64,000 nucleotides of DNA from SB11 sp943370295 (lineage in GTDB: Bacteria > Bacteroidota > Bacteroidia > UBA8524), in contig CALRQL020000009.1 of NCBI GenBank assembly GCA_943370295.1, forward strand, positions 1 through 64,000, in the 5' to 3' direction. The position numbers and the translations under genes were made by a program. The notes beneath the pieces are model-generated. The model was not told where the DNA came from and did not search any database. It saw only the letters and a list, made by a program, of their open reading frames with translations. This document shows, piece by piece, positions 43,838 to 52,363 of the stretch. Every line of letters begins with the position of its first letter. Position 1 is the stretch's first letter.

Positions 43838-44535
43838 TTCTGCTTTTTACGCATTTCTTCCATCAACTCAATTTGTATTTGCTGTATCTCCAACAGCTTT
43901 TGCCATTGATTTGTAATCAAGTGGTCCATCTTTTCGTGCAATATCTTTATCTCAATCTCGGCCTTCATGTTTATTTTAAAATCGTTTTCGGCACGCATAC
44001 GGTCGCGCTCCTCCATACGGTTTTGGCTCATCATTATCACCGGAGCTTGTATGGCTGCCAAACAAGACAAAATAAGGTTTAACAATATAAACGGATAAGG
44101 ATCGAAGGCATCTTGCGTGAGCAAAAAAATATTAATAGCTATCCACAGCAATATAAAGCCGCCAAAAATGCTGATAAACTTCCAACTACCGCCAAAGCTG
44201 GCAATTCTATCGGCTAGTTTATCCCAATAGGTTAGTTGTCGGTCGTACTCATCGTATAGCTTCTGCACATACAACTCTTCCTTTTTAAGATTGTCCAGTA
44301 TCTCCTCTTCAAACTGGTTTAATGATTCCCCCTCGCCCTTCAACAATTGGGCAATGTATTTAGAACGGTAGGCGTTTAAGTCATCCGCACAAATAAAATC
44401 ACCCTGACCAAAGCTGGGAAAATCAGCACAGATAAGGTTTGTTAAGTTATTTCTGACTAAAAAATAAGGGTGTAACTGTGATACAGGGTATTGTTTTTTG
44501 CAAACAACACAGGTGCCATGTTGAGTAGTTGGCAT
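43834..44535 (-). CDS. DUF1003 membrane protein with N-terminal Cys-rich segment
   Basis: A 233-residue protein. The DUF1003 domain covers about residues 105-190, with LADRIASFGGSWKFISIFGG and two membrane helices (SIFGGFILLWIAINIFLL and FILLNLILSCLAAIQAPVIMM), then the MMSQNRMEERDRMRAENDF motif and a coiled-coil tail. The N-terminal 60 residues hold four Cys/His-like pairs (CVVCKKQYP, ICADFPSF, ICADDLNAY) that could bind metal. The family role is unknown. It overlaps the sirtuin gene by 4 bases and is upstream of it in the same transcript. Confidence 0.9.
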   Translation of the reverse strand: MPTTQHGTCVVCKKQYPVSQLHPYFLVRNNLTNLICADFPSFGQGDFICADDLNAYRSKYIAQLLKGEGESLNQFEEEILDNLKKEELYVQKLYDEYDRQLTYWDKLADRIASFGGSWKFISIFGGFILLWIAINIFLLTQDAFDPYPFILLNLILSCLAAIQAPVIMMSQNRMEERDRMRAENDFKINMKAEIEIKILHEKMDHLITNQWQKLLEIQQIQIELMEEMRKKQK

Positions 44536-44633
44536 AACGATTAAATTAATACCCTATAAAGGTAGCGATTTACAAAGAAGCCAAACGAAAATAACACAGA
44601 AACAGTAACGCGGTAGCAGCAACTATACGCTGC

Positions 44634-46421
44634 CTACATCCTTTCGGGGGCTTTGATACCCAGCAAGCGCAAGCCCTGTTTTAACACACGGCCGGTGGCT
44701 TGGGTAAGCAACACACGGAACGACTTAAGCACTGCATCAGGTTCTTTGTTCACGGGCGAATCGTGGTAGAAGCGGTTATACAATTTTGCCAACTCGTAGG
44801 TATAGGAAGCAATTAGGGCTGGGTTATAATCGCGACCTGCATCTTCCACCGCTTTGGGGAATTGCGCCAACCATACAATCATATCCCGCTCGTGGGGCAA
44901 TATAGTAGCAGGCATATCAGTACCCGTTTTGAATCCGCTCTCCTCGATATTCTTCAACAACGAGCAAATACGGGCATGGGTGTATTGTATAAAAGGCCCT
45001 GTATTTCCTGCAAAATCAATACTTTCTTTAGGGTCGAAGAGTAAGCGTTTCACAGGGTCAACACGCAATAAGAAGTATTTCAGTGCTCCTAATCCCAAGG
45101 TTTCAAACAACTCGGTTTGTTCCTCTGCATTAAAGCCTTCTATCTTGCCCAACTCCATCGTAAGCTCACGTGCAGTGCTGTGCATTTCGTCCATCAAATC
45201 GTCAGCATCTACTACCGTACCCTCGCGCGATTTCATTTTACCGCTGGGCAAATCCACCATCCCGTAACTCAAATGAAACAAGCCGTCGGCATAGCTTTTA
45301 CCCATCTTTTTAAGGATAGAGAACAACACCTTAAAGTGGTAATCCTGCTCATTACCCACCACATATACTGACTTATCGCAGCCGTATTCTTCGTACTTTT
45401 TATCGGCGGTACCCAAATCCTGCGTCATATACACCGAAGTACCATCCCTGCGCAACAGTAGTTTTTTGTCTAAGTTCTCAGCAGTAAGGTCAATCCACAC
45501 ACTGCTATCTTCTTGACGGTAAAACACGCCTTTATCCAAACCTTCCTGCACTATTTCTTTACCCAGCAAATAGGTTTGGCTTTCGTAGTAAAACTTATCA
45601 AAGCTAACGCCCAATCGTTTGTAGGTGGCATCAAACCCTTCATACACCCAACCGTTCATGGTTTTCCAAAGGTTCATCACCTCCTCATCCCCTGCCTCCC
45701 ACTTACGTAGCATCTCTTGGGCTTCTAAAATCAACGGAGCGGCTTTTTCTGCATCTTCCTCTTTCTTGCCCGAAGCTATTAATTCGTTTATTTCAGCCTT
45801 GTAATGCTTATCAAACTCTACATAATACTTGCCCACCAAATGGTCGCCTTTCAGGCCGCTGCTTTGCGGGGTTTCGCCGTTGCCAAATTTTTGCCAGGCC
45901 AGCATACTTTTACAAATGTGTATGCCGCGGTCGTTTATCAGGTTGGCTTTCACCACCTCGTAGCCATTAAACTCTAATATCTGGCTCACGCTGTAACCCA
46001 ACAGGTTATTGCGTATGTGTCCCAAATGCAGGGGTTTGTTGGTATTGGGTGATGAATACTCAACCATCACCTTATGACCTTTGCCCGCAGTGGTGCGGCC
46101 AAAATCAGCATTGGGGACAACCGTACTGTAAAATGTGTTTAACCAGTAGCTTTGACTGATTACAAGGTTCAAAAAGCCTTTTACTACGTTAAAGTCACCC
46201 ACTTCAGCACAGTTTTCCTTCAAAAAACCACCAATATCGGTGGCGGTTTGCTCGGGGTTCTTTTTACTGGTGCGCAAGTAAGGAAACACCACAAAGGTGT
46301 AATCGCCCTCAAAATCGGCGTTGGTGGTTTCCAACTTTATACTTGCCACTTCAACGGCTGCGCCGTAAAGGGCTTCAATGGCTTTTGAAATGTTTTGCTG
46401 TAATACGTGCTCAATACTCAT
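44634..46421 (-). CDS. argS: Arginyl-tRNA synthetase
   Basis: 595 residues from the ATG at 46421 (a non-signal 24-base in-frame extension lies upstream). The class I signatures are HLGHIRNNLLG (HIGH box) and KMKSREGTVVDADDL (KMSKS region). The N-terminal Arg-tRNA binding domain and the C-terminal helical anticodon domain (DALRALP type, ending RLLGIKAPERM) are complete. It charges tRNA-Arg. A -7-like element TATCTTTG lies only 9 bases before the start, suggesting a near-leaderless transcript. Confidence 0.98.
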   Translation of the reverse strand: MSIEHVLQQNISKAIEALYGAAVEVASIKLETTNADFEGDYTFVVFPYLRTSKKNPEQTATDIGGFLKENCAEVGDFNVVKGFLNLVISQSYWLNTFYSTVVPNADFGRTTAGKGHKVMVEYSSPNTNKPLHLGHIRNNLLGYSVSQILEFNGYEVVKANLINDRGIHICKSMLAWQKFGNGETPQSSGLKGDHLVGKYYVEFDKHYKAEINELIASGKKEEDAEKAAPLILEAQEMLRKWEAGDEEVMNLWKTMNGWVYEGFDATYKRLGVSFDKFYYESQTYLLGKEIVQEGLDKGVFYRQEDSSVWIDLTAENLDKKLLLRRDGTSVYMTQDLGTADKKYEEYGCDKSVYVVGNEQDYHFKVLFSILKKMGKSYADGLFHLSYGMVDLPSGKMKSREGTVVDADDLMDEMHSTARELTMELGKIEGFNAEEQTELFETLGLGALKYFLLRVDPVKRLLFDPKESIDFAGNTGPFIQYTHARICSLLKNIEESGFKTGTDMPATILPHERDMIVWLAQFPKAVEDAGRDYNPALIASYTYELAKLYNRFYHDSPVNKEPDAVLKSFRVLLTQATGRVLKQGLRLLGIKAPERM

Positions 46422-46429
46422 GGCTGCTG

Positions 46430-46437
46430 CAAAGATA
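46430..46437 (-). promoter_or_regulatory. -7 element (TATCTTTG) directly before argS
   Basis: On the minus strand TATCTTTG matches TAnnTTTG and ends 8 bases before the ATG. No TTG at the expected -33 position was found, so the call is tentative. Confidence 0.35.
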
Positions 46438-46483
46438 TTGACCAAGGCGGGACGATGGGAATTTTTTTAATCTTTATAATTAC

Positions 46484-46519
46484 AAAAAGGGGTAATGACA
46501 ATAGTCATTACCCCTTTTT
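46484..46519 (-). terminator. Terminator after the small Cys-rich secreted protein gene
   Basis: A perfect 16-bp stem, AAAAAGGGGTAATGAC with its complement, around a 4-base loop. It lies 24 bases past the stop of the 46543-46944 gene and upstream of argS on the same strand, with T runs on both sides. Confidence 0.85.
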
Positions 46520-46542
46520 ACAGTATTTAATTGATTAAAGAT

Positions 46543-46944
46543 TTACCTTATATCAATATCATATTCGCACCCCGAAGGAAGAAGGGGTGTTACAGTAGTT
46601 GTTACTGTTTTAGGACTAAAGCCACTGCAAATGGTACAGGGGCTGCTTGAGGGCGGACATATCGGGTGATTGCCTGTGCAAGGATTGCCTGGAAAAGGCA
46701 CCGTAGGATAATAGATGTTTCCTGATAGCATTGCACAGGTGGCACTTGGCATAGGGATAACAACCGTTTGGCCACTGGGAACCAACACCGCACCTGTACT
46801 ACCAGAACACTGGTCGTAGATAGTGACGTACATATCGAATCCGGTGAGGTTATGCACTCTGGCATTTGCACATTGGGCACTAACAGTTGTGCTGGCGGAA
46901 ATAAATCCTAATAGGATTACAAAGAATAAGATAGTTTTTTTCAT
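46543..46944 (-). CDS. Small secreted Cys-rich protein, unknown function
   Basis: A 133-residue secreted protein. The signal peptide ends at about residue 23 (TTVSAQ). The mature part has eight cysteines (25, 46, 70, 89, 96, 103, 106, 126), an even number that suggests four disulfides, and is rich in Pro, Thr and Ser. It carries no sorting domain. Nothing recognisable beyond that. A short CTICSG motif could be a redox or metal site, but this is not supported. It has its own terminator and stands alone. Confidence 0.68.
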   Translation of the reverse strand: MKKTILFFVILLGFISASTTVSAQCANARVHNLTGFDMYVTIYDQCSGSTGAVLVPSGQTVVIPMPSATCAMLSGNIYYPTVPFPGNPCTGNHPICPPSSSPCTICSGFSPKTVTTTVTPLLPSGCEYDIDIR

Positions 46945-47066
46945 GATAGATAGATTAATAGTGTAACCAAATGTAAACCAATCAGTTCTTTATAAAAAGA
47001 TATTATCGACGAAGGTCAGTCTTGAAGAATAAAAGTTGAATCGTTGAATTTTTAAAATGGTTGAAA

Positions 47067-47879
47067 CTACTTAAACGGCGAGTCTTTCTCCTTTGCCACA
47101 CTGTTATAGACCATTCCATCTATGTACGACGGAAAAAAGCGGTTGAGCCAAACGGTAAGTTTACCCAATGGTGTAAGTACGAGATACTTTTTGCGCTTTC
47201 GGGTGGCAAGGGCAATGTGCGCGGCTACCTCTTCGGCACTCATTAGCTTGCTTTCGTCAAAGGGGCTTTCGCCTTGCGCTTTGCCATCTTTATTCAAACC
47301 CACATTGCGTATGTTGCTGGCCGTGTAACCCGGGCAGGCTATCAGCACGTGCAAGCCGGTTTTGTGGTTTTCTATCCGCAGCGACTCTAAAAAGCCCTGC
47401 ATGGCAAATTTTGAGGCTGAATATCCCGTACGTCCGGGTAATCCCTTAAACCCTGCTATTGATGATACTCCAATTACACTGCCTTTGGTTTTAAGTAACT
47501 GTGGTAGGGCAAATTTTGTACAATACACCGTTCCCCAAAAATTAATGTCCATCAGGCGGCGTATTACATCCAAATCAGCATCGTTAAACAAAGCGCGCAT
47601 GGTTATACCCGCGTTGTTTATCAATACATCCACCTTACCAAAAGCGGCCACCGTTTCATCTATCAACCGTTTGCAATCGGCCTCAACCGAAACATCGGCT
47701 TGTACAACCAGATATTGGTTTTTTAGTCGGCTTGCTACTTCTTGTAATTTATCGGCATTGCGTGCAGCCAGCACTACTTTCGCCCCCTGAGCATCAAACT
47801 CAAGCGCACAAGCAGCACCAATACCCGACGAAGCACCGGTGATAATTACTACTTTGTTTGTAAAACCGTTGGAGTTCAG
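47067..47879 (-). CDS. Short-chain dehydrogenase/reductase with apparent CTG start
   Basis: A complete SDR frame of 270 residues. The ATG/GTG-based frame begins at 47774 and would lack the cofactor-binding start. Reading further upstream in the same frame gives NSNGFTNKVVIITGASSGIG, the Rossmann TGxxxGxG motif. Then come NNAGIT, the catalytic Ser in IGVSSIAG and YSASKFAMQG (Tyr-x-x-x-Lys). An in-frame TAG precedes it, and no ATG, GTG or TTG lies between them. The only usual-style start is CTG at 47879. Homologues typically start just there. A rare CTG start, or an upstream mutation, is the simplest explanation. The substrate is unknown. Confidence 0.8.
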   Translation of the reverse strand: MNSNGFTNKVVIITGASSGIGAACALEFDAQGAKVVLAARNADKLQEVASRLKNQYLVVQADVSVEADCKRLIDETVAAFGKVDVLINNAGITMRALFNDADLDVIRRLMDINFWGTVYCTKFALPQLLKTKGSVIGVSSIAGFKGLPGRTGYSASKFAMQGFLESLRIENHKTGLHVLIACPGYTASNIRNVGLNKDGKAQGESPFDESKLMSAEEVAAHIALATRKRKKYLVLTPLGKLTVWLNRFFPSYIDGMVYNSVAKEKDSPFK

Positions 47880-47947
47880 TTGAGTTGTTATTAGCTATTT
47901 GCCTTTGGCCTTTAGCTTAACACTAATTACCAAAGGCCAACAGCAAG

Positions 47948-48523
47948 TTAAGATTTCATTTTTGCATATTCAGGCTCGTTGCCGGGCTTCCAAATAATGG
48001 GCTCGCCAAATGTAACGGGCACTTCAGGAAAATCAACATCAATACCGTCAAGGCAATACTCAACAGCATCTTCAAGATATGCTTGTGTTACTACGGTTTC
48101 GTTTTCCCAAGCATCATCAATAGCCCCCTTATACACTAGTTCGCGTTTAGAGTTGAATAGAAATACTTCAGGGTTGTAACTGGCTCCGAAGGTTTTGGCT
48201 ACCTCTTGCGTGTCATCTTTTACATATAAAAAATTACGCTCGTGCAATTTGTAGTGATAGGCCGCCTTAATCATCATTTCCATGGTGTCTTCGGGCGATT
48301 GGCTATCATCGTTGCTGTTAATACCAATAATAGCAAAGTTATCTTCCTCGTATTGGTCAAACAGCTTAATCAAACGCTCGCTGTATGCCTGTGAGTACTT
48401 GTTGCTATTACAAGTAAAAATAATTGCCAATGCATATTTATCGGCATACTCGTAATTGTTTCTCATTTTGCCCCAAACACCCAATAGATTAAAGTCGGGC
48501 ATTTTATCACCAATTTGCAGCAT
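47948..48523 (-). CDS. Thioredoxin-fold (AhpC/TSA-like) protein with incomplete CxxC
   Basis: A 191-residue protein from the ATG at 48523 (a 132-base in-frame extension upstream overlaps the divergent gene and looks non-coding). It matches the redoxin family: MLQIGDKMPDFNL, the AIIFTCNS active-site region and FGASYNPEVFLFNSKRELVYKGAIDD. The family usually has TCNHCP-type CxxC; here it is CNSN (Cys38, then Asn41), so only one cysteine remains. It could act as a one-Cys peroxidase or be inactive. The C-terminus continues with an acidic stretch ending KPGNEPEYAKMKS. Confidence 0.78.
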   Translation of the reverse strand: MLQIGDKMPDFNLLGVWGKMRNNYEYADKYALAIIFTCNSNKYSQAYSERLIKLFDQYEEDNFAIIGINSNDDSQSPEDTMEMMIKAAYHYKLHERNFLYVKDDTQEVAKTFGASYNPEVFLFNSKRELVYKGAIDDAWENETVVTQAYLEDAVEYCLDGIDVDFPEVPVTFGEPIIWKPGNEPEYAKMKS

Positions 48524-48596
48524 GTGTATTGAATTTAGTTGACCTTTGCAAATATCTTGTTTTATAGGATAAATATAGAGAAACAAGCAAAAAAAG

Positions 48597-49715
48597 ATGA
48601 AGCTGACTGTAGTTGACAACAAGTTTACCGAGCGGATGTTTATTGAGGCGGGCAAGGTGCCCTACAAAAACGACCCTAATTGGATATGCCCGTTAGACGT
48701 TGATATTGAGAGGGTTTTTGACCCCAAAGTAAATGCTTATTTTGCCGATGGTGATGCCCGCCGATGGGTATTAGAAAATAATAACGGGCAACTTATTGGC
48801 CGTGTAGCTGCCTTTTACACAAGAAACTCGCTTACCGATGGCAAACGAATAGGCGGAATGGGATTTTTTGAGTGCATTTATGATGTGCACGCCGCACAGG
48901 CACTTTTTGATGCTTGCAAAAAATGGCTGCAACAAGAGGGTGTTGAGGGAATGGATGGCCCGATTAACTTTGGAGAACGTGATAAGTTTTGGGGCTTGAT
49001 GGTTGAAGGATTTAAAAACCCCAGCTATCAGGAAAATTACAACCCGCATTACTACCAAGCACTGTTTGAAAACTACGGCTTTAAAAAAATTATTGAACAA
49101 AGCACCAGCGACCTTGAGCGCGGGGCCTTTAATTTTGAGCGTTTTAACAAATTGGGAAGCCGTATTCTTGGTAACCCTAAGTACACTTTTGAGCATTTTA
49201 AGAAAAAAGAAAAAGAGCGTTTTGCTGCCGATTTTATGCACATATACAACCTTGCATGGCAGCACCACGATGGGTTTACCCCGCTTACGCTTGAGCGTAC
49301 CCGCCAATTGATTGAGGAGTTTATGCCCATTGTGGTTGAAGATATTATTTGGTTTGCTTACGCCGATGGAGAGCCTGCCGCATTTTATGTAAACCTGATT
49401 GATGTGAACCAGATTTTTAAACACCTTAATGGTAAGTTTAATCTTTGGGCCAAGCTAAAGTTTATGTACTACCTAAAAACGCAAAAGATAAACCGTGTAA
49501 GGGGTATTGCCTACGGTATTATACCCAAGTACCACAATTTAGGATTAGATACGGGTATGATTATGAAGTTTTACGATGCAATACAAAACCACCCCGAGGT
49601 AACTAATGTTGAGATGGCATGGATTGGTGATTTCAACCCAAAAATGCATAGTATGCTCCATAGTTTGGGGGCAACACGAACTAAAGTACATTACACCTAC
49701 AGAATAATGTTTTGA
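48597..49715 (+). CDS. GNAT-like acyltransferase family protein, unknown substrate
   Basis: A 372-residue protein with no signal peptide. Residues about 55-80 (NNNGQLIGRVAAFYTR) and 320-370 (LGLDTGMIMKFYDAI ... EMAWIGDFNPKMHSML ... ATRTKVHYTYR) resemble the core strands of GNAT-type acyltransferases, and the whole recalls the YghO-like family of long bacterial proteins with a GNAT fold. No substrate is suggested by neighbours. It is divergent from the redoxin gene, whose upstream in-frame extension would overlap it. Confidence 0.6.
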   Translation: MKLTVVDNKFTERMFIEAGKVPYKNDPNWICPLDVDIERVFDPKVNAYFADGDARRWVLENNNGQLIGRVAAFYTRNSLTDGKRIGGMGFFECIYDVHAAQALFDACKKWLQQEGVEGMDGPINFGERDKFWGLMVEGFKNPSYQENYNPHYYQALFENYGFKKIIEQSTSDLERGAFNFERFNKLGSRILGNPKYTFEHFKKKEKERFAADFMHIYNLAWQHHDGFTPLTLERTRQLIEEFMPIVVEDIIWFAYADGEPAAFYVNLIDVNQIFKHLNGKFNLWAKLKFMYYLKTQKINRVRGIAYGIIPKYHNLGLDTGMIMKFYDAIQNHPEVTNVEMAWIGDFNPKMHSMLHSLGATRTKVHYTYRIMF

Positions 49716-49750
49716 TTTTGAGGAAATAAGAATTTTTTTCACACAATAAG

Positions 49751-49780
49751 TTGCATTCTAACATCAAAAACCTATCTTTG
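49751..49780 (+). promoter_or_regulatory. Promoter of the tRNA-Lys gene
   Basis: TTG at 49751-49753, 19 bases, then TATCTTTG at 49773-49780. This is a complete match to the Bacteroidota consensus in sequence and spacing. Transcription would start about 20 bases before the tRNA. Confidence 0.8.
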
Positions 49781-49805
49781 CAGTCCTTTTAAGAAAAACG
49801 GATAT

Positions 49806-49878
49806 GATTCCGTAGCTCAGCTGGTAGAGCGGTACACTTTTAATGTATAGGTCCTGGGTTCGAGTCCCAGCGGGATCA
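49806..49878 (+). tRNA. tRNA-Lys (TTT anticodon)
   Basis: The full cloverleaf folds: acceptor GATTCCG with CGGGATC (one T-G pair), D stem GCTC/GAGC, anticodon stem GTACA/TGTAT with loop CTTTTAA (anticodon TTT, 49839-49841), T stem CTGGG/CCCAG with loop TTCGAGT. The discriminator is A. CCA is not encoded (ACA follows). Confidence 0.96.
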
Positions 49879-49895
49879 CAAAAAAAAGGAAAGTA

Positions 49896-49924
49896 AACCC
49901 TTCAGAAGTTCTGAAGGGTTTTTT
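49896..49924 (+). terminator. Terminator after tRNA-Lys
   Basis: AACCCTTCAG pairs perfectly with CTGAAGGGTT around a 5-base loop, followed by a T run. Confidence 0.88.
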
Positions 49925-49988
49925 ATTTCTACCTGTTTTCATTTTCTGTTATCAAAACTCAACTATTACTAAAACAAATAGCTACCCC

Positions 49989-50018
49989 TTGAGTAAACCT
50001 GCCAAAATGCTATATTTA
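49989..50018 (+). promoter_or_regulatory. Promoter of the cyclophilin lipoprotein gene, leaderless layout
   Basis: TTG at 49989-49991, 19 bases, then TATATTTA at 50011-50018 (last G replaced by A). The ATG at 50023 lies only 4 bases further, so transcription would begin at or next to the start codon. Confidence 0.6.
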
Positions 50019-50022
50019 CCCT

Positions 50023-50682
50023 ATGAAAAAACCAATACTCTTAGGCTTACTGGCAATCTCAGCCTTGTTTTATAACAGTTGTAAGGAGGACGATAAAAAC
50101 ACAAACCCTACTCCTAACCCAACCAACAACGATACTACAGAGAAGATAATAGAAATTAAAACCGCATACGGCACTATGTACATGTGGTTGTATAACGAAA
50201 CTCCATTGCATAAAGCCAATTTCTTAAAACTTGCTGATACAGGATTTTTTGACAGCATCACATTTCACCGCATTGTACCCAACTTTGTAATACAAGGCGG
50301 CGACCCCAACAGTAAAGACAGCGACCCAACCAATGATGGTAATGGCGGTCCCGGCTACACTATACCTGCCGAAATTACCACTGCGCTAAAACATACTTAC
50401 GGTGCTGTAGGTGCAGCACGCTTACCCAACAACGTAAACCCACAACGTGAATCAAGCGGTTCACAGTTTTATATTGTGGTTAACCCCAGTGGAACTTCTA
50501 ACTTAAATGGTGATTATACCGTTTTCGGAAAAATTTTATCAGGCATGACTGCCGCTACAGCTATTGTAGCACAACCAAGAAGTACCGCAGACCGACCACT
50601 TACTGATATTAAAATGGACGTAAATGTGGTAACAAAAACCCGTGCCCAGCTTCGCACTGAGTTTAATTTTGAAGCTAAATAA
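50023..50682 (+). CDS. Cyclophilin-type peptidyl-prolyl isomerase, lipoprotein
   Basis: A 219-residue lipoprotein (lipobox Cys20 in YNSCKEDDK). The cyclophilin domain follows a short acidic/Pro linker: FFDSITFHRIVPNFVIQGGD, SSGSQFYIVVNPS and YTVFGKILSGMTAATAI are characteristic. An insertion with DSDPTNDGNGGPGYTIPAE is typical of the bacterial two-domain-free form. It catalyses cis-trans isomerisation of Xaa-Pro bonds and probably aids periplasmic protein folding. The promoter layout is leaderless. Confidence 0.93.
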   Translation: MKKPILLGLLAISALFYNSCKEDDKNTNPTPNPTNNDTTEKIIEIKTAYGTMYMWLYNETPLHKANFLKLADTGFFDSITFHRIVPNFVIQGGDPNSKDSDPTNDGNGGPGYTIPAEITTALKHTYGAVGAARLPNNVNPQRESSGSQFYIVVNPSGTSNLNGDYTVFGKILSGMTAATAIVAQPRSTADRPLTDIKMDVNVVTKTRAQLRTEFNFEAK

Positions 50683-50733
50683 TACACTGCTTCACCCAAA
50701 ACAAACGCATCATCTTAACCCATATAATAAAAA

Positions 50734-50766
50734 TCCCCGCAGCCAAAATCCCTTCAGGCTGCGGGG
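50734..50766 (-). terminator. Terminator downstream of the small hypothetical gene (minus strand)
   Basis: CCCCGCAGCC and GGCTGCGGGG pair around a 12-base loop. On the minus strand the hairpin is followed by ATTTTTATT. It is about 95 bases past the stop of the 50861-51130 gene. The plus-strand side has no T run. Confidence 0.7.
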
Positions 50767-50860
50767 TTAAGGGTTGTGCGCCCTTCGTAATTATCAAACC
50801 AAATGCATCTTTTATATATACTATTAAACTATCACTTGGTAAATGGAGTTTTTTAAATTT

Positions 50861-51130
50861 CTATTTTCCGTTTATGCCGTTCACGCCATCCACATACCAG
50901 CATACCGCATTATTGCTGCGGGTAGCAGCTGCTAAAAACTCGCTTTGGCTTATTCTTCTCATTTCATCAGTCACATCAATTGTACCCGGCAGGTACGAAA
51001 TAATATAGCGTACCGGCTCATCACGGTTCATCATCAATACCGTACTTTGCTTGCCACCTGTAACATAGTAGGTTATTATTTCATCGTTGCTGGCCGTTGT
51101 TTCAGTCTTTTTAAAGTACTGCAATTCCAT
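50861..51130 (-). CDS. Small hypothetical protein, 89 residues
   Basis: An 89-residue protein from the ATG at 51130 (a TTG 6 bases upstream is also in frame). There is no signal peptide or membrane segment. The sequence has a balanced composition with FKKTETTASNDEIITYYV and TDEMRRISQSEFLAAATRS. I do not recognise it. A terminator follows it, which supports a real transcript. It is divergent from the helix-turn-helix gene at 51324. Confidence 0.5.
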   Translation of the reverse strand: MELQYFKKTETTASNDEIITYYVTGGKQSTVLMMNRDEPVRYIISYLPGTIDVTDEMRRISQSEFLAAATRSNNAVCWYVDGVNGINGK

Positions 51131-51323
51131 AGTCAATAGTATTATTATTCTTTTCTTTTCCCTTTTGGCTGATGTTATTTTTAGTTCACTTCAATCAACA
51201 GGGTGTTTTCCCTCTTTTCATGTTTGCCCCGATAGGTATATATTTGCATGAAGGGTTTTTCAAAAATGGAATTTATTTTCTGATTTTAAAAATTTTTCGG
51301 TAAAAAATTTCAACATTTGATTT

Positions 51324-51767
51324 ATGAATACATACGGAACACGCTTAGGCATTATAAAACAGGTATTGGGACTGGGCTATAAAGACTTGCTTGAGCGACT
51401 TGACAATTGCGTTACCGACCGTTCGCTAAGGAACTACATCGAAAACAAAACCCAAATGACAGGTGACCTGATAACAATGGTGCCCACTGCATTTCCTGAA
51501 ATAGACCGCAATTGGTGGCACTATGGTGAGGGGAACATGTTTAAAGAGCCTACCGCATTTGCTGCAAATGATTGGGGAACGGCAATGGTACACGAACCCG
51601 AGCCGGCATACGGCAACAAGCCCGGAGATGACGAAACCATTACCATACCTGCAAAGGAGTTATTTAATTCGTTGTTTAAGGATATGACCGAGGTAAACCG
51701 CTTGCTGCAAAGTCGCTTGGCGTATTACGACATTTTCATAAAAAACATGGATAAGTATAAAATATAG
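51324..51767 (+). CDS. Helix-turn-helix protein resembling phage-type repressors
   Basis: A 147-residue protein. The N-terminal half reads as an XRE-like HTH (TRLGIIKQVLGLGYKDLLERLDNCVTDRSL with helix-turn-helix spacing), followed by a WWHYGEGNMF motif of the kind found after the HTH in phage-type repressors. The C-terminal part is a helical tail. A short linker rich in Asp, Asn and Pro joins the two. The target is unknown. It stands alone in front of a Nudix gene and could be a prophage remnant or an ordinary regulator. Confidence 0.62.
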   Translation: MNTYGTRLGIIKQVLGLGYKDLLERLDNCVTDRSLRNYIENKTQMTGDLITMVPTAFPEIDRNWWHYGEGNMFKEPTAFAANDWGTAMVHEPEPAYGNKPGDDETITIPAKELFNSLFKDMTEVNRLLQSRLAYYDIFIKNMDKYKI

Positions 51768-51952
51768 TCGAGCGTTTTTACTCCCAAAAAAAGTCCTATG
51801 ATTTGCAGAACACATCCATCAACACATTACTTTACAGGTAACTTATACTCAAACTATTATTCTGTAAAACAACGTTATGCAGAATAATTACAAACAATAG
51901 ACCTTTGGGTGTGCCTGCTTATCAATTAAAATACTATCATTGCGCCGGTTTT

Positions 51953-52357
51953 ATGGTAGTAGTAGATGTTACTTGCGCAATAATTGAACACGAAGGCAAA
52001 GTGCTTGCCGTTCAACGCGGTGCGCACATGTCGCTAACCTACAAATGGGAGTTTCCGGGCGGAAAAGTAGAACCGGGCGAAAGTTACCACGATTGCCTGA
52101 TACGAGAAATTGAAGAGGAACTAAACATTAGTATTGCCATTTACGACGAACTTGAACCTTGCGACCAACCCTACCCCGAACGGATTATCAGATTAATACC
52201 TTTTGTGTGTGAGATGACAGGCGGCGAGTTTACACTGGTTGAACATCACGATTTTGCATGGCTTGCCCCCGAAGAGTTGCACACACTGGATTGGGCACCT
52301 GCCGATTTGAAGGTAATTGAAAACTATCTTAAGTTTATTGCCATAAGGGTTAAGTAG
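51953..52357 (+). CDS. Nudix hydrolase, probable MutT-type 8-oxo-dGTP diphosphatase
   Basis: A 134-residue protein from the ATG at 51953 (a TTG 48 bases upstream is also in frame but adds only a short leader). The Nudix box (GGKVEPGESYHDCLIREIEEEL, with G36-G37, E43, R51-E52, E55-E56) is complete, and the preceding WEFPGGK is the MutT signature. It hydrolyses 8-oxo-dGTP or related nucleotides to keep oxidised bases out of DNA. The exact substrate is not certain. It is convergent with the next gene, with 6 bases between the stops. Confidence 0.88.
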   Translation: MVVVDVTCAIIEHEGKVLAVQRGAHMSLTYKWEFPGGKVEPGESYHDCLIREIEEELNISIAIYDELEPCDQPYPERIIRLIPFVCEMTGGEFTLVEHHDFAWLAPEELHTLDWAPADLKVIENYLKFIAIRVK

Positions 52358-52363
52358 CCCTTC

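Noticed and set aside
48524..48655. N-terminal extension of the redoxin gene (44 residues)
   Set aside because: It overlaps the divergent GNAT-like gene and shows no conserved sequence; the ATG at 48523 fits the family.
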